A stretch of 25,134 nucleotides of DNA, from the NCBI GenBank assembly GCA_002371295.1, contig DFGZ01000103.1:1-25134 (forward strand), given 5' to 3'. The notes under the pieces are model-generated. The model was not told where the DNA came from. It did not search any database and saw only the letters and a program-made list of their open reading frames with translations. Below, piece by piece: positions 1 to 7,050 of the stretch; position 1 is the stretch's first letter; every line of letters begins with the position of its first letter. Source of the stretch: Oribacterium sp. UBA3737. Lineage in GTDB: Bacteria; Bacillota_A; Clostridia; Lachnospirales; Lachnospiraceae. The position numbers and the translations under genes are program-made.

Positions 1-267
1 GAGCTTCAGGTTCATGAGACCACTCCAGAGGCGTTTATCTGGCAGACCATGACTGATGATTCGGTACCGGTGCAGAATTCTCTGTTACTGGTGAACGCCA
101 TGATAGAGCATAATATCAAGGTAGAGTATCACATGTATCCGTTCGGTGTGCATGGGCTCAGTCTTGCTACAAAGGAAGTTGAGACACCTGATAAGGGAAG
201 ATATCCGGATATTCATGTTGCCGATTGGTTTGAACGTGCTGTTGACTGGCTTCTATATAAGAAGTGA
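1..267 (+). CDS. alpha/beta hydrolase (acetyl-esterase-like), C-terminal part
   Basis: The reading frame is open from the first base, so the gene is cut by the window edge and only its last 88 codons are seen. They contain TMTDDSVPVQNSL and, about 40 residues later, PFGVHGLS. In the alpha/beta hydrolase fold these match the loops that carry the acid (Asp after the penultimate strand) and the catalytic histidine (GxHG-type). The nucleophile elbow lies outside the window. The fragment resembles the small esterases (BD-FAE / acetyl-xylan-esterase type) common in plant-fibre-degrading Lachnospiraceae, but the substrate cannot be told from this piece. No signal for export is visible because the N-terminus is missing. 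It is followed by an AT-rich spacer and a strong terminator, so it is not part of the fatty acid operon. Confidence 0.75.
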   Translation, partial: ELQVHETTPEAFIWQTMTDDSVPVQNSLLLVNAMIEHNIKVEYHMYPFGVHGLSLATKEVETPDKGRYPDIHVADWFERAVDWLLYKK

Positions 268-440
268 AAATTTTTTCCCTATATATTAAATTACCCTTAA
301 GACTCTGATTTAGGTAATTTATTTTAATATAGAAGAAAAAAGAATTTAGCAGCCGAATAATGGAATGATTAGCGACATATAAGCTTAAAAGTGTCCATTA
401 ACTATTTAAAAATATTAATATAACTAAAAAAATTTAAATA
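268..440. other. AT-rich spacer after the esterase
   Basis: No gene is seen here. A weak hairpin (TAAATTACC at 287-295 with GGTAATTTA at 313-321, 17-base loop) is followed by TTT and could be a poor terminator for the esterase. The rest is A/T-rich with no recognisable riboswitch or promoter pair. Confidence 0.3.
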
Positions 441-493
441 ATGGAGACAAAAGAAATGACGGAAAATCGTCATACGCTTTTGTCTCCATTTTT
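441..493 (+). terminator. strong two-part intrinsic terminator
   Basis: A perfect 13-bp outer stem (ATGGAGACAAAAG at 441-453 with CTTTTGTCTCCAT at 477-489) encloses a 6-bp inner stem (ATGACG 456-461, CGTCAT 468-473) and is followed by TTTTT. An A-rich run lies upstream, so it may also work on the - strand. It isolates the fatty acid promoter from the esterase. Confidence 0.85.
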
Positions 494-532
494 CATGGTT
501 TTGGAAACTACTTCCATTTGGAAATTTCATCC

Positions 533-566
533 GTTGACTAAAGCTTAAGCATTCTGTATAGTCAAC
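533..566 (+). promoter_or_regulatory. acpP promoter inside an inverted repeat
   Basis: TTGACT (534-539) and TATAGT (557-562) are separated by exactly 17 bases, a good sigma-A type promoter. The two boxes sit inside the arms of a perfect 8-bp inverted repeat, GTTGACTA (533-540) and TAGTCAAC (559-566), and the spacer contains the palindrome GCTTAAGC (543-550). A dimer bound to both arms would cover both polymerase contacts. The MarR/FabT-like protein encoded at 9124 is the obvious candidate, but binding is inference. Transcription would start near 569, giving a leader of about 100 bases. Confidence 0.7.
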
Positions 567-581
567 ACCATCGAGCGGATA

Positions 582-597
582 GTTAAAAAAATTTAAC
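582..597. promoter_or_regulatory. inverted repeat just downstream of the acpP start site
   Basis: GTTAAA (582-587) and TTTAAC (592-597) form a 16-base interrupted palindrome about 12 bases after the predicted transcription start. The size suits a winged-helix dimer, so it is a second operator candidate. It could also be chance in an AT-rich leader. Confidence 0.4.
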
Positions 598-643
598 GAT
601 ATTGTTATGATATCTGCTTAATGTAGTTTTAAAAATTATGAGA

Positions 644-667
644 GGTCGTTATACCGACCAAAAGGAG
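644..667 (+). promoter_or_regulatory. small hairpin next to the acpP ribosome site
   Basis: GGTCG (644-648) pairs with CGACC (655-659), loop TTATAC. It ends four bases before AGGAG (663-667), which lies 5 bases before the acpP ATG. It may shield the 5' end or tune translation of this highly expressed gene. Confidence 0.45.
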
Positions 668-672
668 AAGAA

Positions 673-894
673 ATGGATTTTGAAGCAGTAAAGGAAATAA
701 TAGTAGACACTCTTGCTTGTGATGATGAGAAGGTTACACCTGATGCAAGATTTATTGAGGATCTTGAGGTGGATTCACTTTCACTTGTAGAGCTTCACAT
801 GGCTCTTGAGGATTCTCTTGGACACTCTATTCCTGACGGAGAGATCGGAAAGCTTCATACAGTACAGGAACTTGTAGATTACTGCAATAAGTAA
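673..894 (+). CDS. acpP: acyl carrier protein
   Basis: Small acidic carrier protein of 73 residues that holds growing acyl chains as thioesters on 4'-phosphopantetheine during type II fatty acid synthesis in the cytoplasm. The attachment motif is EVDSLSLVEL, with Ser35 in the D34-S35-L36 triad. Length and the four-helix, acid-rich composition match AcpP. AGGAG lies 5 bases before the ATG. It is the first gene of the fatty acid operon, directly after the promoter at 534-562, and is followed by a U-tailed terminator, so it is probably made in excess over the downstream enzymes. The sequence diverges from the classic Gram-positive AcpP around the motif (EVDSLS instead of GADSLD), so use by another carrier-dependent pathway cannot be excluded. 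The operon makes the fatty acid role much more likely. Confidence 0.93.
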   Translation: MDFEAVKEIIVDTLACDDEKVTPDARFIEDLEVDSLSLVELHMALEDSLGHSIPDGEIGKLHTVQELVDYCNK

Positions 895-906
895 TCAAAA
901 AACATA

Positions 907-935
907 AAAAAGCCAAAGCCTGTCTTTGGCTTTTT
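907..935 (+). terminator. terminator between acpP and accD
   Basis: AAAAAGCCAAAG (907-918) pairs perfectly with CTTTGGCTTTTT (924-935), loop CCTGT, ending in a T run. Only 26 bases separate it from the accD ATG, too few for another promoter, so downstream genes depend on readthrough or on a promoter inside acpP. Confidence 0.85.
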
Positions 936-961
936 CTTGCACAAACAGGGGAGGAAAACTT

Positions 962-2023
962 ATGAAATCTCCAATTACCAAAATATACGAAATGTATAAG
1001 GACAGAGCTTTACGAAAGAAAGCTCATGCCGATACGGTAGGTCATACGGGAATCAGATTTACTTTCGGAAAAGGAAAACCGGCGGAAGAATCAGCAGCCC
1101 CAAAAGAAAAGACAAGCGAAAAGAAGGGACTCTCAGGCAGTCCGAACAGCAATCCGGAAGAAACGAAGGATAAAAATGGTTTACGCATACCGGCAGTTAT
1201 GATTCCGTCAAGCTTTATAACATGCAGATCATGCGGAAGACGGGCACTGAGACATAAATGGGAAGATAATTATTATGTCTGTCCTGAATGCGGAAAGTAC
1301 GCGCCGATAGGAGCATACTATCGTTTGAGCCTTATCCTTGATAAGGGATCATTCACAGAGATAGACACGGATATTAAAGCGGAAGATCCACTGGGTTTTC
1401 CCGGATATAAAGAGAAGATCGAGCGTCAGGAAGAAAAGACAGGACTTAACGAGTCCGTTGTATCGGCGGTTGGCAGCATTCAGGGCATACGCCTCGTAAC
1501 AGTGGTCCTTGACAGCAGGTTCTTCATGGGATCAATGTCTCGTGCAGTAGGTGAAAAGGTAACAAGAGCAGTTGAGTACGCAATGGAAGAGAAACTGCCT
1601 TTACTTATATTCAGTGCCAGCGGCGGAGCACGTATGCAGGAAGGCATTTACAGTCTCATGCAGATGGCAAAAACAACATCAGCCATAGAGCAGTTCAGTG
1701 AGAAAGGTGGATTATTCATCAGCTTCCTTACAAATCCTACCACAGGGGGAGTAACAGCCAGCTTTGCAACACTTGGAGATATAACACTGGCAGAGCCGGG
1801 AGCACTTATAGGATTTGCAGGTCCAAGAGTTATAGAGCAGACCATAAGCCGTAAGCTTCCGAAGGGATTCCAGCGTTCTGAGTATCTGGAGAATCATGGG
1901 TTCGTGGATAGAATCGTTGAAAGAAGCGAGATGAGAGATGTACTTACCGATATTTTGAAACTTCATGCAGATACAAGACAATTCAGTGCTGTGAAGAGAA
2001 GCGTAGCTTTGGAGAATAAGTGA
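962..2023 (+). CDS. accD: acetyl-CoA carboxylase carboxyltransferase subunit beta
   Basis: Beta half of the carboxyltransferase that moves CO2 from biotin to acetyl-CoA, giving malonyl-CoA; it works as an alpha2-beta2 complex with AccA, the next gene. A four-cysteine zinc ribbon (C88, C91, C107, C110 in CRSCGRR and CPECGKY) is followed by the crotonase-fold body with [20 protein letters not shown], the family's CoA/carboxyl-binding segment. The ATG at 962 is chosen because AGGGGAGG ends 7 bases before it. An in-frame TTG at 926 lies inside the terminator stem and has no ribosome site. The 353 residues exceed the usual ~290-305: residues 20-80 form a charged, low-complexity K/E/S-rich extension before the zinc ribbon. 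The stop overlaps the accA start as TGATG. Confidence 0.95.
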   Translation: MKSPITKIYEMYKDRALRKKAHADTVGHTGIRFTFGKGKPAEESAAPKEKTSEKKGLSGSPNSNPEETKDKNGLRIPAVMIPSSFITCRSCGRRALRHKWEDNYYVCPECGKYAPIGAYYRLSLILDKGSFTEIDTDIKAEDPLGFPGYKEKIERQEEKTGLNESVVSAVGSIQGIRLVTVVLDSRFFMGSMSRAVGEKVTRAVEYAMEEKLPLLIFSASGGARMQEGIYSLMQMAKTTSAIEQFSEKGGLFISFLTNPTTGGVTASFATLGDITLAEPGALIGFAGPRVIEQTISRKLPKGFQRSEYLENHGFVDRIVERSEMRDVLTDILKLHADTRQFSAVKRSVALENK

Positions 2024-2949
2024 TGATCAAGGAAATAATACAGGAAGCCGAGCAGATTGGAATTCAGATCGATGCATTATCAGTAAATGATGAATTGCTG
2101 GAGAAGAATGCGGAAGAGATACGTTCACTTGATAAGACAAGAAATGAACTGTTATCAAAGTGTACAGAGCTTAATCCCTCGGACCGGGTTTATCTGGCAA
2201 GACACTCGAAACGCCCTCATATAAAAGACTTTATCGATAATCTGTTTACAGATTTTTTTGAGCAGAAGGGTGATCACTTATATGATGAGGACCTTTCCAT
2301 ATTCGGAGGAATAGCAAGATATAAGGGCTGCCCCGTAACTGTACTGGGACATCAGAAGGGCAGATCCATGGAAGAAAATCTGGCTTATAACTTCGGAATG
2401 CCGAGACCTGAGGGCTACAGAAAGGCTCTTCGTCTCATGGAACAGGCAGAAAAATTCGGACGTCCTATCATAACATTTATAGACACACCCGGAGCTTATC
2501 CCGGACTGGAAGCTGAGGAACATGGTCAGGGAGAGGCTATTGCCAGAAATCTTGCAGCTATGAGCAGATTTCATGTTCCTATCATTTCCATCGTTACCGG
2601 AGAAGGTAATTCCGGCGGAGCCCTTGCCATAGGTGTGGCAAACAAGATACTAATGCTTGAAAATTCAGTATATTCCGTACTCAGTCCAGAGGGATTTGCT
2701 TCTATATTATGGAAGGATGCGGCACGGCACGAAGAAGCCTGTGAGGTCATGAAGCTGACAGCTCACGATCTAAGAAAGGCAGGAGTTGCAGACCATGTTA
2801 TCCCTGAACCTCTCGGAGGAGCTCAGGAGGATCCGGAAAGATTGTATGCAAGTCTGGACATCGTTCTGGAAAAGACATTTACGGATCTTTTAAAGCTGTC
2901 TCCTGAAGAATTAAGAAAACAGAGACAGGAAAAGTACAGAAATATATAA
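2023..2949 (+). CDS. accA: acetyl-CoA carboxylase carboxyltransferase subunit alpha
   Basis: Alpha half of the acetyl-CoA carboxylase carboxyltransferase, partner of AccD. After a helical N-terminal stretch (about residues 1-80) comes the crotonase-fold domain with [39 protein letters not shown] and [14 protein letters not shown], all typical of AccA. Length 308 agrees with the family (E. coli 319). The ATG at 2023 shares one base with the accD stop, so the two subunits are translationally coupled, as expected for a stoichiometric pair. GGAG at 2011-2014 is the ribosome site; an in-frame GTG at 2020 is possible but closer. The biotin carrier (AccB) and biotin carboxylase (AccC) that complete the enzyme are not in this operon. 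Confidence 0.95.
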   Translation: MIKEIIQEAEQIGIQIDALSVNDELLEKNAEEIRSLDKTRNELLSKCTELNPSDRVYLARHSKRPHIKDFIDNLFTDFFEQKGDHLYDEDLSIFGGIARYKGCPVTVLGHQKGRSMEENLAYNFGMPRPEGYRKALRLMEQAEKFGRPIITFIDTPGAYPGLEAEEHGQGEAIARNLAAMSRFHVPIISIVTGEGNSGGALAIGVANKILMLENSVYSVLSPEGFASILWKDAARHEEACEVMKLTAHDLRKAGVADHVIPEPLGGAQEDPERLYASLDIVLEKTFTDLLKLSPEELRKQRQEKYRNI

Positions 2950-2979
2950 ATAGTCACTTTGAAAGAAGACTATCGGGAG
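2950..2979 (+). promoter_or_regulatory. accA-fabH gap: inverted repeat and fabH ribosome site
   Basis: ATAGTC (2950-2955) and GACTAT (2968-2973) are 12 bases apart, followed at once by GGGAG (2975-2979), which is 7 bases before the TTG start of fabH. The same TAGTC/GACTA words occur in the acpP promoter repeat but in the opposite order. It may be a small hairpin that limits fabH translation, or an operator half-site pair. Confidence 0.4.
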
Positions 2980-2986
2980 CATAATT

Positions 2987-4087
2987 TTGAATGGAATAAA
3001 GATAATAGGCCTGGGAGGAGCGCTTCCCGGTCGGACAGTTACCAATGATGCTCTGGGAGAAATAATGGATACTTCGGATGCCTGGATTTATCCAAGAACC
3101 GGTATACACGAAAGAAAGTTCTGCTCAGAAGAGGAAAGTGCTTTGACCCTGGCTGTAGAGGCAGGAGAAAAAGCCATAAAGGATGCCGGAATTTCCAAGG
3201 AAGAGATAGCGGCGGTTGTTGTGGCATCCATGTCACCGGATCTTGCAACACCAAGTATGGCAGCACTCGTACAGAGAGAATTGGGACTCCCAGAGGTTCC
3301 TGCACTTGATATCAATGCAGCCTGCAGTGGTTTTATTTATGCTTTGGAAGTGGCACGAGGACTGCTGAACGCAAACCTTAGTATCGATGATATCTATCCT
3401 GAAAAGGAAAATGCAGATAAGGGAAAGGTACTCAAAAAAAGTGCACTTGTCATAGGAACCGAACAGCTATCAAGACTTGTATCCATGGAAGATCGTACAA
3501 CGGCGATATTATTCGGGGACGGTGCCGGAGCTGCAGTAATTACAACGGATGATTCTGAGGGGGTCAACTGCGATAGATCGAAAAAAACAGATGCTTATTC
3601 GCAGGCAAGAATGCATCCTGATGAAGGCTATGTAAGCCTTTTGGGATCCAGAGGCTCGGGAGCCATAGAAGCTCCTTCGATTTATACAAAGGCATATGAA
3701 AAGAAGTATCGAAGAAAAGAAGATGCTGTTGAAATAGACCATATGCTCATGGATGGCAAGGATGTTTTTATATTTGCATGCGACATCATTCCCAGGATCA
3801 TAAACGGACTTCTCGGGAAAACAGGTCTTAGTCTTGAAGATATCGATCATGTGGTATGCCATCAGGCTAATGCAAGAATAATAAGACATGTAATCCGAGC
3901 CATGCATGCACCTGAAGAAAAATTTTATATGAATATGGAAAAGCTGGGAAATATCAGTGCCGCATCCATACCTGTCGCACTCAATGAGATGCATGAAAAG
4001 GGGATCATAAAGGAAGGCGAAAAGCTTATACTTGCAGGCTTTGGCGGCGGACTGACCTGGGGTGGGTGCATAATCAGCTACAAGTGA
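2987..4087 (+). CDS. fabH: beta-ketoacyl-ACP synthase III (TTG start)
   Basis: Condenses a short acyl-CoA with malonyl-ACP to start fatty acid chains. The thiolase-fold catalytic triad is visible: C113 (INAACSGF), H292 (CHQAN) and N322 (GNISAAS). The C-terminal GFGGGLTWGG is the usual FabH ending. The only reasonable start is TTG at 2987: GGGAG ends 7 bases before it, the adjacent ATG at 2991 is out of frame and stops at once, and translation from TTG gives the standard IKIIGLGGALP N-terminus. At 366 residues it is some 40 longer than most FabH. The extra sequence is mostly at residues 130-150 (between the cysteine helix and the ALVIGTE strand) and 190-215, both charged. The TTG start suggests lower expression than its neighbours. 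Confidence 0.93.
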   Translation: MNGIKIIGLGGALPGRTVTNDALGEIMDTSDAWIYPRTGIHERKFCSEEESALTLAVEAGEKAIKDAGISKEEIAAVVVASMSPDLATPSMAALVQRELGLPEVPALDINAACSGFIYALEVARGLLNANLSIDDIYPEKENADKGKVLKKSALVIGTEQLSRLVSMEDRTTAILFGDGAGAAVITTDDSEGVNCDRSKKTDAYSQARMHPDEGYVSLLGSRGSGAIEAPSIYTKAYEKKYRRKEDAVEIDHMLMDGKDVFIFACDIIPRIINGLLGKTGLSLEDIDHVVCHQANARIIRHVIRAMHAPEEKFYMNMEKLGNISAASIPVALNEMHEKGIIKEGEKLILAGFGGGLTWGGCIISYK

Positions 4088-4180
4088 TATTTTAATATAT
4101 CGAATCTCATAGATGATGCAGCCGTATAGAGCTAATAATACATAAAATTGAAGATTAATCACAAAAAGAAAAGGTAGAAC

Positions 4181-5104
4181 ATGAAGCTTTTAAACGAAAT
4201 ATTAGGAACACGTTATCCGGTCATTCAGGGTGGAATGGCTAATATTGCTACAGGACGATTTGCCGCTGTATGTGCCAATGCAGGTGCAGTGGGACTTATC
4301 GGTACCGGAGGAATCCATACGGCAGAGGAATTACGAAATGAGATTCGTACAGCAAGAGAACTTGCTCCCGTAAAAGAAGACGGATACAAGCCAGTCATCG
4401 GAGTAAACCTTATGCTCATGAATCCTGCAACAGACGATTTTGTAAAGGTTTGTATAGAGGAAAAGGTGCCTGTTGTTACAACAGGTGCCGGTAATCCCGG
4501 AAAGTACATGGAAGATTTTAAGGCTGCCGGAATAAAAGTAATTCCGGTTGTAGGAGCACCTATACTTGCACAGCATGTTGAGAAGCTCGGTGCCGATGCT
4601 GTAATCGCTGAAGGCTGTGAAAGCGGAGGACATGTGGGAGAGATGACTACAATGGCTCTGGTTCCGCAGACTGTAGATTCGGTAAAGATTCCTGTAATCG
4701 CAGCAGGAGGCGTTGCAGATAACCGTCAGTTTAAGGCCGCTCTTGCACTTGGTGCCTGCGGTGTACAGATCGGTACAGCTTTACTTGCATCTCCTGAATG
4801 TCCGATTCATGAAAACTATAAGTCGGCACTCCTTAAGGCAAAGGGGTCTGATGCAATCGTAACCGGACGTATCGGAGGTACACCGGTAAGAGTACTCAAG
4901 AATCAGATGACAGTTCAGTATCTGAAGCAGGAGAAGGCAGGTGCAGACAAGATGGAACTCGAAAAGTACACACTCGGTTCATTGCGTCGTGCGGTATTTG
5001 AAGGCGATGTGAAAACTGGTTCACTTATGTCCGGACAGGTATGCGGACAGCTTCATGACATTCGTCCTGTAGCAGAGATACTGGAAGATATAACACAGAT
5101 GTGA
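4181..5104 (+). CDS. fabK: enoyl-ACP reductase II (FMN-dependent)
   Basis: Flavin-dependent TIM-barrel reductase of the last step of each elongation cycle (trans-2-enoyl-ACP to acyl-ACP, using NAD(P)H), of the nitronate monooxygenase/FabK family. Seen: IQGGMANIATGRFAA near the N-terminus, ESGGHVGEMTT with H151 at the position of the essential FabK histidine, and the FMN-phosphate segments VIAAGGVAD and GACGVQIGTALLA. Length 307 is usual. A family member could be a nitronate monooxygenase instead, but position between fabH and fabD, and no FabI or FabL elsewhere in the operon, decide for FabK. A 93-base gap with only a weak ribosome site (AAGG at 4171-4174) precedes it. Enzymes of this class are insensitive to triclosan in other bacteria. 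Confidence 0.93.
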   Translation: MKLLNEILGTRYPVIQGGMANIATGRFAAVCANAGAVGLIGTGGIHTAEELRNEIRTARELAPVKEDGYKPVIGVNLMLMNPATDDFVKVCIEEKVPVVTTGAGNPGKYMEDFKAAGIKVIPVVGAPILAQHVEKLGADAVIAEGCESGGHVGEMTTMALVPQTVDSVKIPVIAAGGVADNRQFKAALALGACGVQIGTALLASPECPIHENYKSALLKAKGSDAIVTGRIGGTPVRVLKNQMTVQYLKQEKAGADKMELEKYTLGSLRRAVFEGDVKTGSLMSGQVCGQLHDIRPVAEILEDITQM

Positions 5105-5119
5105 TGGAAAGGCGTAATG

Positions 5120-6136
5120 ATGAAAACAGCTTTTTTATATGCAGGTCAGGGAAGTCAGCATGCAGGAATGGGCGCAGATCTCTATCGTGATTACCCTGAA
5201 TTCAGAAGAATATTTGACGGGGTATCAGAGGAATTACAGAAGCAGAGACCTGCTGATAAGAATTATGATCTGTGCCGTTTGTGCTTTGAAGATCCTGACG
5301 GAGTCATCAATCAGACACGTTATACACAGCCTGCAATGGTAGCCTTTGCCTGCGGAGTTACAGAGATACTGAAGGTACACGGAATTCGTCCGGACTATGC
5401 AGCAGGACTTTCTCTCGGGGAGTATTCGGCATTACAGGCAGCAGAGGTCATGGATTCAGAGACAGCTGTAGAGATGGTGGCATTCAGAGGCCAGAAGATG
5501 GCCGAGGCCAGCGAAGGTGTGGATTGCGGTATGACTGCAATTCTCGGAATGAATGAACAGGATCTTGAGGACTGTTGCGAGAAGGTAAGAACCGAAAGCG
5601 GAAAAATAGTTTCCATATGTAATTATAACTGTCCGGGACAGATTGTAATTGGCGGTGAAAAGGAAGCTGTAGACAAAGTTACGGATCTGGCGTCAGGTTT
5701 TGAAAAGGTAAGATGTATTCCGCTTAAGGTGTCCGGGCCTTTCCATACCAGCTATATGTCATCTGCGGGAGACGCTCTTCAGGGATATTTCAAAAATATC
5801 CGTATGAACCGCCCTAAGTGCAATGTGCTTTTCAACTATTTGGGAGATGAATCTGAAGCTGTTTCTTCATCTATCAATTCAACTACTGCCACTACGGCAG
5901 CTGCATTCAGAAAGGCCATCCCGGAGCTTTTGGTAGAGCAGGTACAGAAGCCTGTAAGAATGGAAGCAATAATCAGAAATCTCTTTTCAAAGGGAGTAAC
6001 TGATTTTGTTGAGATCGGACCTGGACATACCCTCAGCGGTTTTGTCAAGAAGGTTGCGAAGGATATGGGCATAAGTGAGTACACAGTAAGTGCGGTAGAG
6101 ACATCCGAGGATGTTGAAAAGCTCACATCAAGATAA
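5120..6136 (+). CDS. fabD: malonyl-CoA:ACP transacylase
   Basis: Transfers malonyl from CoA to AcpP, supplying extender units for FabH and FabF. The N-terminus has AFLYAGQGSQ, the nucleophile elbow is GLSLGEYSAL with Ser98, and the catalytic histidine is His209 in VSGPFHTSYM. The C-terminal EIGPGHTLSGFVKK is also typical. Two tandem ATGs exist at 5117 and 5120; the second is preferred because AAAGG (5108-5112) is then 7 instead of 4 bases away. Length 338 is a little above the usual ~310, because residues about 243-265 hold a Ser/Thr/Ala-rich insertion that replaces the short turn before the PELLVEQVQKPVRME helix. It starts 15 bases after the fabK stop and ends 12 bases before fabG. Confidence 0.95.
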   Translation: MKTAFLYAGQGSQHAGMGADLYRDYPEFRRIFDGVSEELQKQRPADKNYDLCRLCFEDPDGVINQTRYTQPAMVAFACGVTEILKVHGIRPDYAAGLSLGEYSALQAAEVMDSETAVEMVAFRGQKMAEASEGVDCGMTAILGMNEQDLEDCCEKVRTESGKIVSICNYNCPGQIVIGGEKEAVDKVTDLASGFEKVRCIPLKVSGPFHTSYMSSAGDALQGYFKNIRMNRPKCNVLFNYLGDESEAVSSSINSTTATTAAAFRKAIPELLVEQVQKPVRMEAIIRNLFSKGVTDFVEIGPGHTLSGFVKKVAKDMGISEYTVSAVETSEDVEKLTSR

Positions 6137-6148
6137 AGAGAGAAAAAG

Positions 6149-6895
6149 ATGAACAGTTTAAAAGGTAAGACAGCAATTGTTACAGGGGCTTCGAGAGGTA
6201 TAGGAAGAGCCATAGCTATAGAGCTGGCAGCGAGAGGCTGTAATGTAGTTGTAGATTATGCAGGGAACCAGAATGCGGCTGAGGAGACCGTAAAGCTTTG
6301 TCAGGAGGCGGGAGCACAGGCAGTTTCGGTATGTGCGGACGTGTCAGATGAGAATGCGGTAAACGAACTGGTTGCAAAGGCTCAGGAGAACTTCGGAAGC
6401 ATTGACATACTGGTGAACAATGCGGGAATAACCAGAGATAATCTGATGTTAAGAATGAGTGCTGAAGATTTTGATGAGGTTATTTCAAAGAATCTTCGCG
6501 GAGCTTTTCTTATGACAAAGTATGTGGGAAAGATAATGCTGAAGCAGAGAGCCGGAAGGATCGTTAATATTTCCTCCATTGTGGGTATTCACGGAAACGC
6601 GGGTCAGGCCAATTATGCAGCATCAAAGGCAGGAATAATCGGACTCACAAAGACAACCGCCCTGGAATACGCAAGCCGTGGAATAACTGCCAATGTCATC
6701 GCTCCGGGATTTATTGATACTGATATGACAAGTTCACTTCCCGACAAGGTCAAGGAATCAATGCTTTCACGTATTCCCGCAGGTAAATTCGGTCAGGCAG
6801 AGGATATCGCTAAGGCTGTAGCCTTCCTTGCATCAGATGATGCCCGCTACATCACAGGACAGGTCCTCGGCATCGACGGTGGTATGGGAGCGTAG
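6149..6895 (+). CDS. fabG: 3-oxoacyl-ACP reductase
   Basis: NADPH-dependent short-chain dehydrogenase that reduces beta-ketoacyl-ACP to the 3-hydroxy form. The Rossmann motif TGASRGIG is at residues 12-19, NNAG at 90-93, and the catalytic set is S143 (NISSIVG), Y156 and K160 (YAASK). The ending YITGQVLGIDGGMGA is the usual FabG C-terminus. Length 248 is exactly that of the family. It follows fabD by 12 bases with only a weak GAGAG ribosome site, so coupling to fabD translation is likely. Its stop codon overlaps the first arm of the hairpin series at 6895-7028. Other short-chain dehydrogenases share these motifs; operon position and the C-terminus make FabG very likely. Confidence 0.95.
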   Translation: MNSLKGKTAIVTGASRGIGRAIAIELAARGCNVVVDYAGNQNAAEETVKLCQEAGAQAVSVCADVSDENAVNELVAKAQENFGSIDILVNNAGITRDNLMLRMSAEDFDEVISKNLRGAFLMTKYVGKIMLKQRAGRIVNISSIVGIHGNAGQANYAASKAGIIGLTKTTALEYASRGITANVIAPGFIDTDMTSSLPDKVKESMLSRIPAGKFGQAEDIAKAVAFLASDDARYITGQVLGIDGGMGA

Positions 6896-7028
6896 GAGTT
6901 TGCATCAGCAAACTCCGGAGCGATATGGCCCGAGCAGGCTCGGGTCCCGAAGGGATCAGGTGAGGTTGACAAAACCGAACCTGACCAAAGAAAGCTGCGG
7001 TGCAAGCCAAGCAGAGAAGAGTTTGCAT
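6895..7028 (+). ncRNA. multi-hairpin RNA segment between fabG and fabF
   Basis: This 155-base gap inside a tightly packed operon has no open gene and folds on paper into consecutive hairpins. (1) GGAGTTTGC 6895-6903 with GCAAACTCC 6908-6916. (2) CCCGAG and CTCGGG around a CAGG loop, about 6929-6944. (3) TCCC/GGGA closing GAA, about 6946-6954. (4) CAGGT-GA-GGTT 6957-6967 with AACC-GA-ACCTG 6973-6983, the two GA steps facing each other as a tandem G-A internal loop, loop GACAA. (5) CTGC-GG 6995-7000 with CC-AA-GCAG 7007-7014. GAGTTTGCAT of hairpin 1 is repeated exactly at 7019-7028, so the arm GCAAACTC can pair with either copy. It may be a cis-acting element controlling fabF, an mRNA processing or stabilising element, or an intergenic repeat. 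No known riboswitch class is recognised. Confidence 0.55.
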
Positions 7029-7050
7029 TTATTTATAGATAGGAGCAAAA

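Noticed and set aside
926..961. Longer accD start (TTG at 926)
   Set aside because: It lies inside the terminator stem and has no ribosome site; ATG at 962 has AGGGGAGG 7 bases upstream.
3509..4162. 217-codon open frame on the - strand across fabH
   Set aside because: Shadow of fabH, rich in Cys/Tyr/Ile runs with no domain and no ribosome site.
6966..6994. TTGACA in the fabG-fabF gap as a promoter
   Set aside because: The sequence 17 bases later is AGAAAG, not a -10 box, and TTGACA is part of a hairpin.
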